NCBI GenBank assembly: GCA_003165855.1
Contig: PMXH01000414.1
Location: forward strand, 6,104 to 11,546
Reading direction: 5' to 3'
DNA from: Acidobacteriaceae bacterium
Lineage (GTDB): Bacteria; Acidobacteriota; Terriglobia; Terriglobales; Acidobacteriaceae
Length of the DNA stretch: 5,443 nt
Shown piece by piece: positions 5,426 through 5,443 of the stretch. The stretch's first letter is position 1. Each line of letters opens with the position of its first letter. Below the pieces are notes generated by a model that saw only the letters and a program-made list of their open reading frames with translations, did not search any database and was not told where the DNA came from. Both the position numbers and the translations under genes were made by a program.

Positions 5426-5443
5426 GGAGAGATGGCCGAGTGG
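5426..5443 (+). tRNA. tRNA-Ser, 5' end only (cut by window edge)
   Basis: The last 18 bases, GGAGAGATGGCCGAGTGG, are the classic start of a bacterial serine tRNA. GGAGAGA is the 5' acceptor strand (positions 1-7), T8 and G9 follow, then the GCCGAG of the D-arm and the TGG of the D-loop. Tyrosine tRNAs can begin similarly (GGAGGG), and leucine tRNAs usually begin with GC, so serine is the best call. The anticodon, long variable arm and 3' acceptor strand lie beyond the window, so the isoacceptor is unknown. Confidence 0.82.

Overview
The window looks like chromosome of a mesophilic, moderately GC-rich (by eye about 55-60%) bacterium, most probably an Acidobacteriota member of the Koribacter/Terriglobales kind. 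This guess rests on remembered family resemblance and was not searched: an ACS-type sugar-acid permease, a small Ser/Gln/Asn-rich protein with an 'AL-SG-LA-AQ-AF' repeat, and a histidine kinase whose N-terminal membrane anchor carries an ERRDWWLW motif.

Layout. Bases 1-654 (+) are the C-terminal half of an MFS transporter whose start lies before the window. A 273-nt gap with a weak terminator and some inverted repeats precedes an unrecognised 209-residue repeat protein (928-1557, +), which is closed by a long GC-rich hairpin. About 700-850 nt without a convincing gene follows, including an AT-rich patch near 1880-1955. Next is a two-gene signalling operon: a membrane-anchored PAS hybrid histidine kinase (2424 or earlier to 4160, +) and a REC-PilZ response regulator (4209-4880, +). 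Downstream on the minus strand is a decayed PTS EIIA/PtsN-like gene (5226-4932) that keeps its N-terminal and C-terminal ends in different frames and lacks the active-site middle. The last 18 bases are the 5' end of a serine tRNA gene running off the edge.

How the genes work together. The kinase and regulator are the only clear functional unit. Autophosphorylation at His210 would feed the kinase's own receiver (Asp502) and/or the receiver of the regulator (Asp51). The regulator's output is a PilZ domain with the usual c-di-GMP-binding residues, so the pair probably joins phosphorelay input to c-di-GMP-controlled behaviour by protein contact rather than DNA binding. The permease, the repeat protein and the EIIA remnant show no evident link to this pair.

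The points most worth a second look are the missing standard start codon for the kinase, the deletion-type EIIA pseudogene, and the five-fold beta-strand repeat in the small protein. I see no CRISPR array, transposase or defence system, and no clear evidence of a wholly new system.
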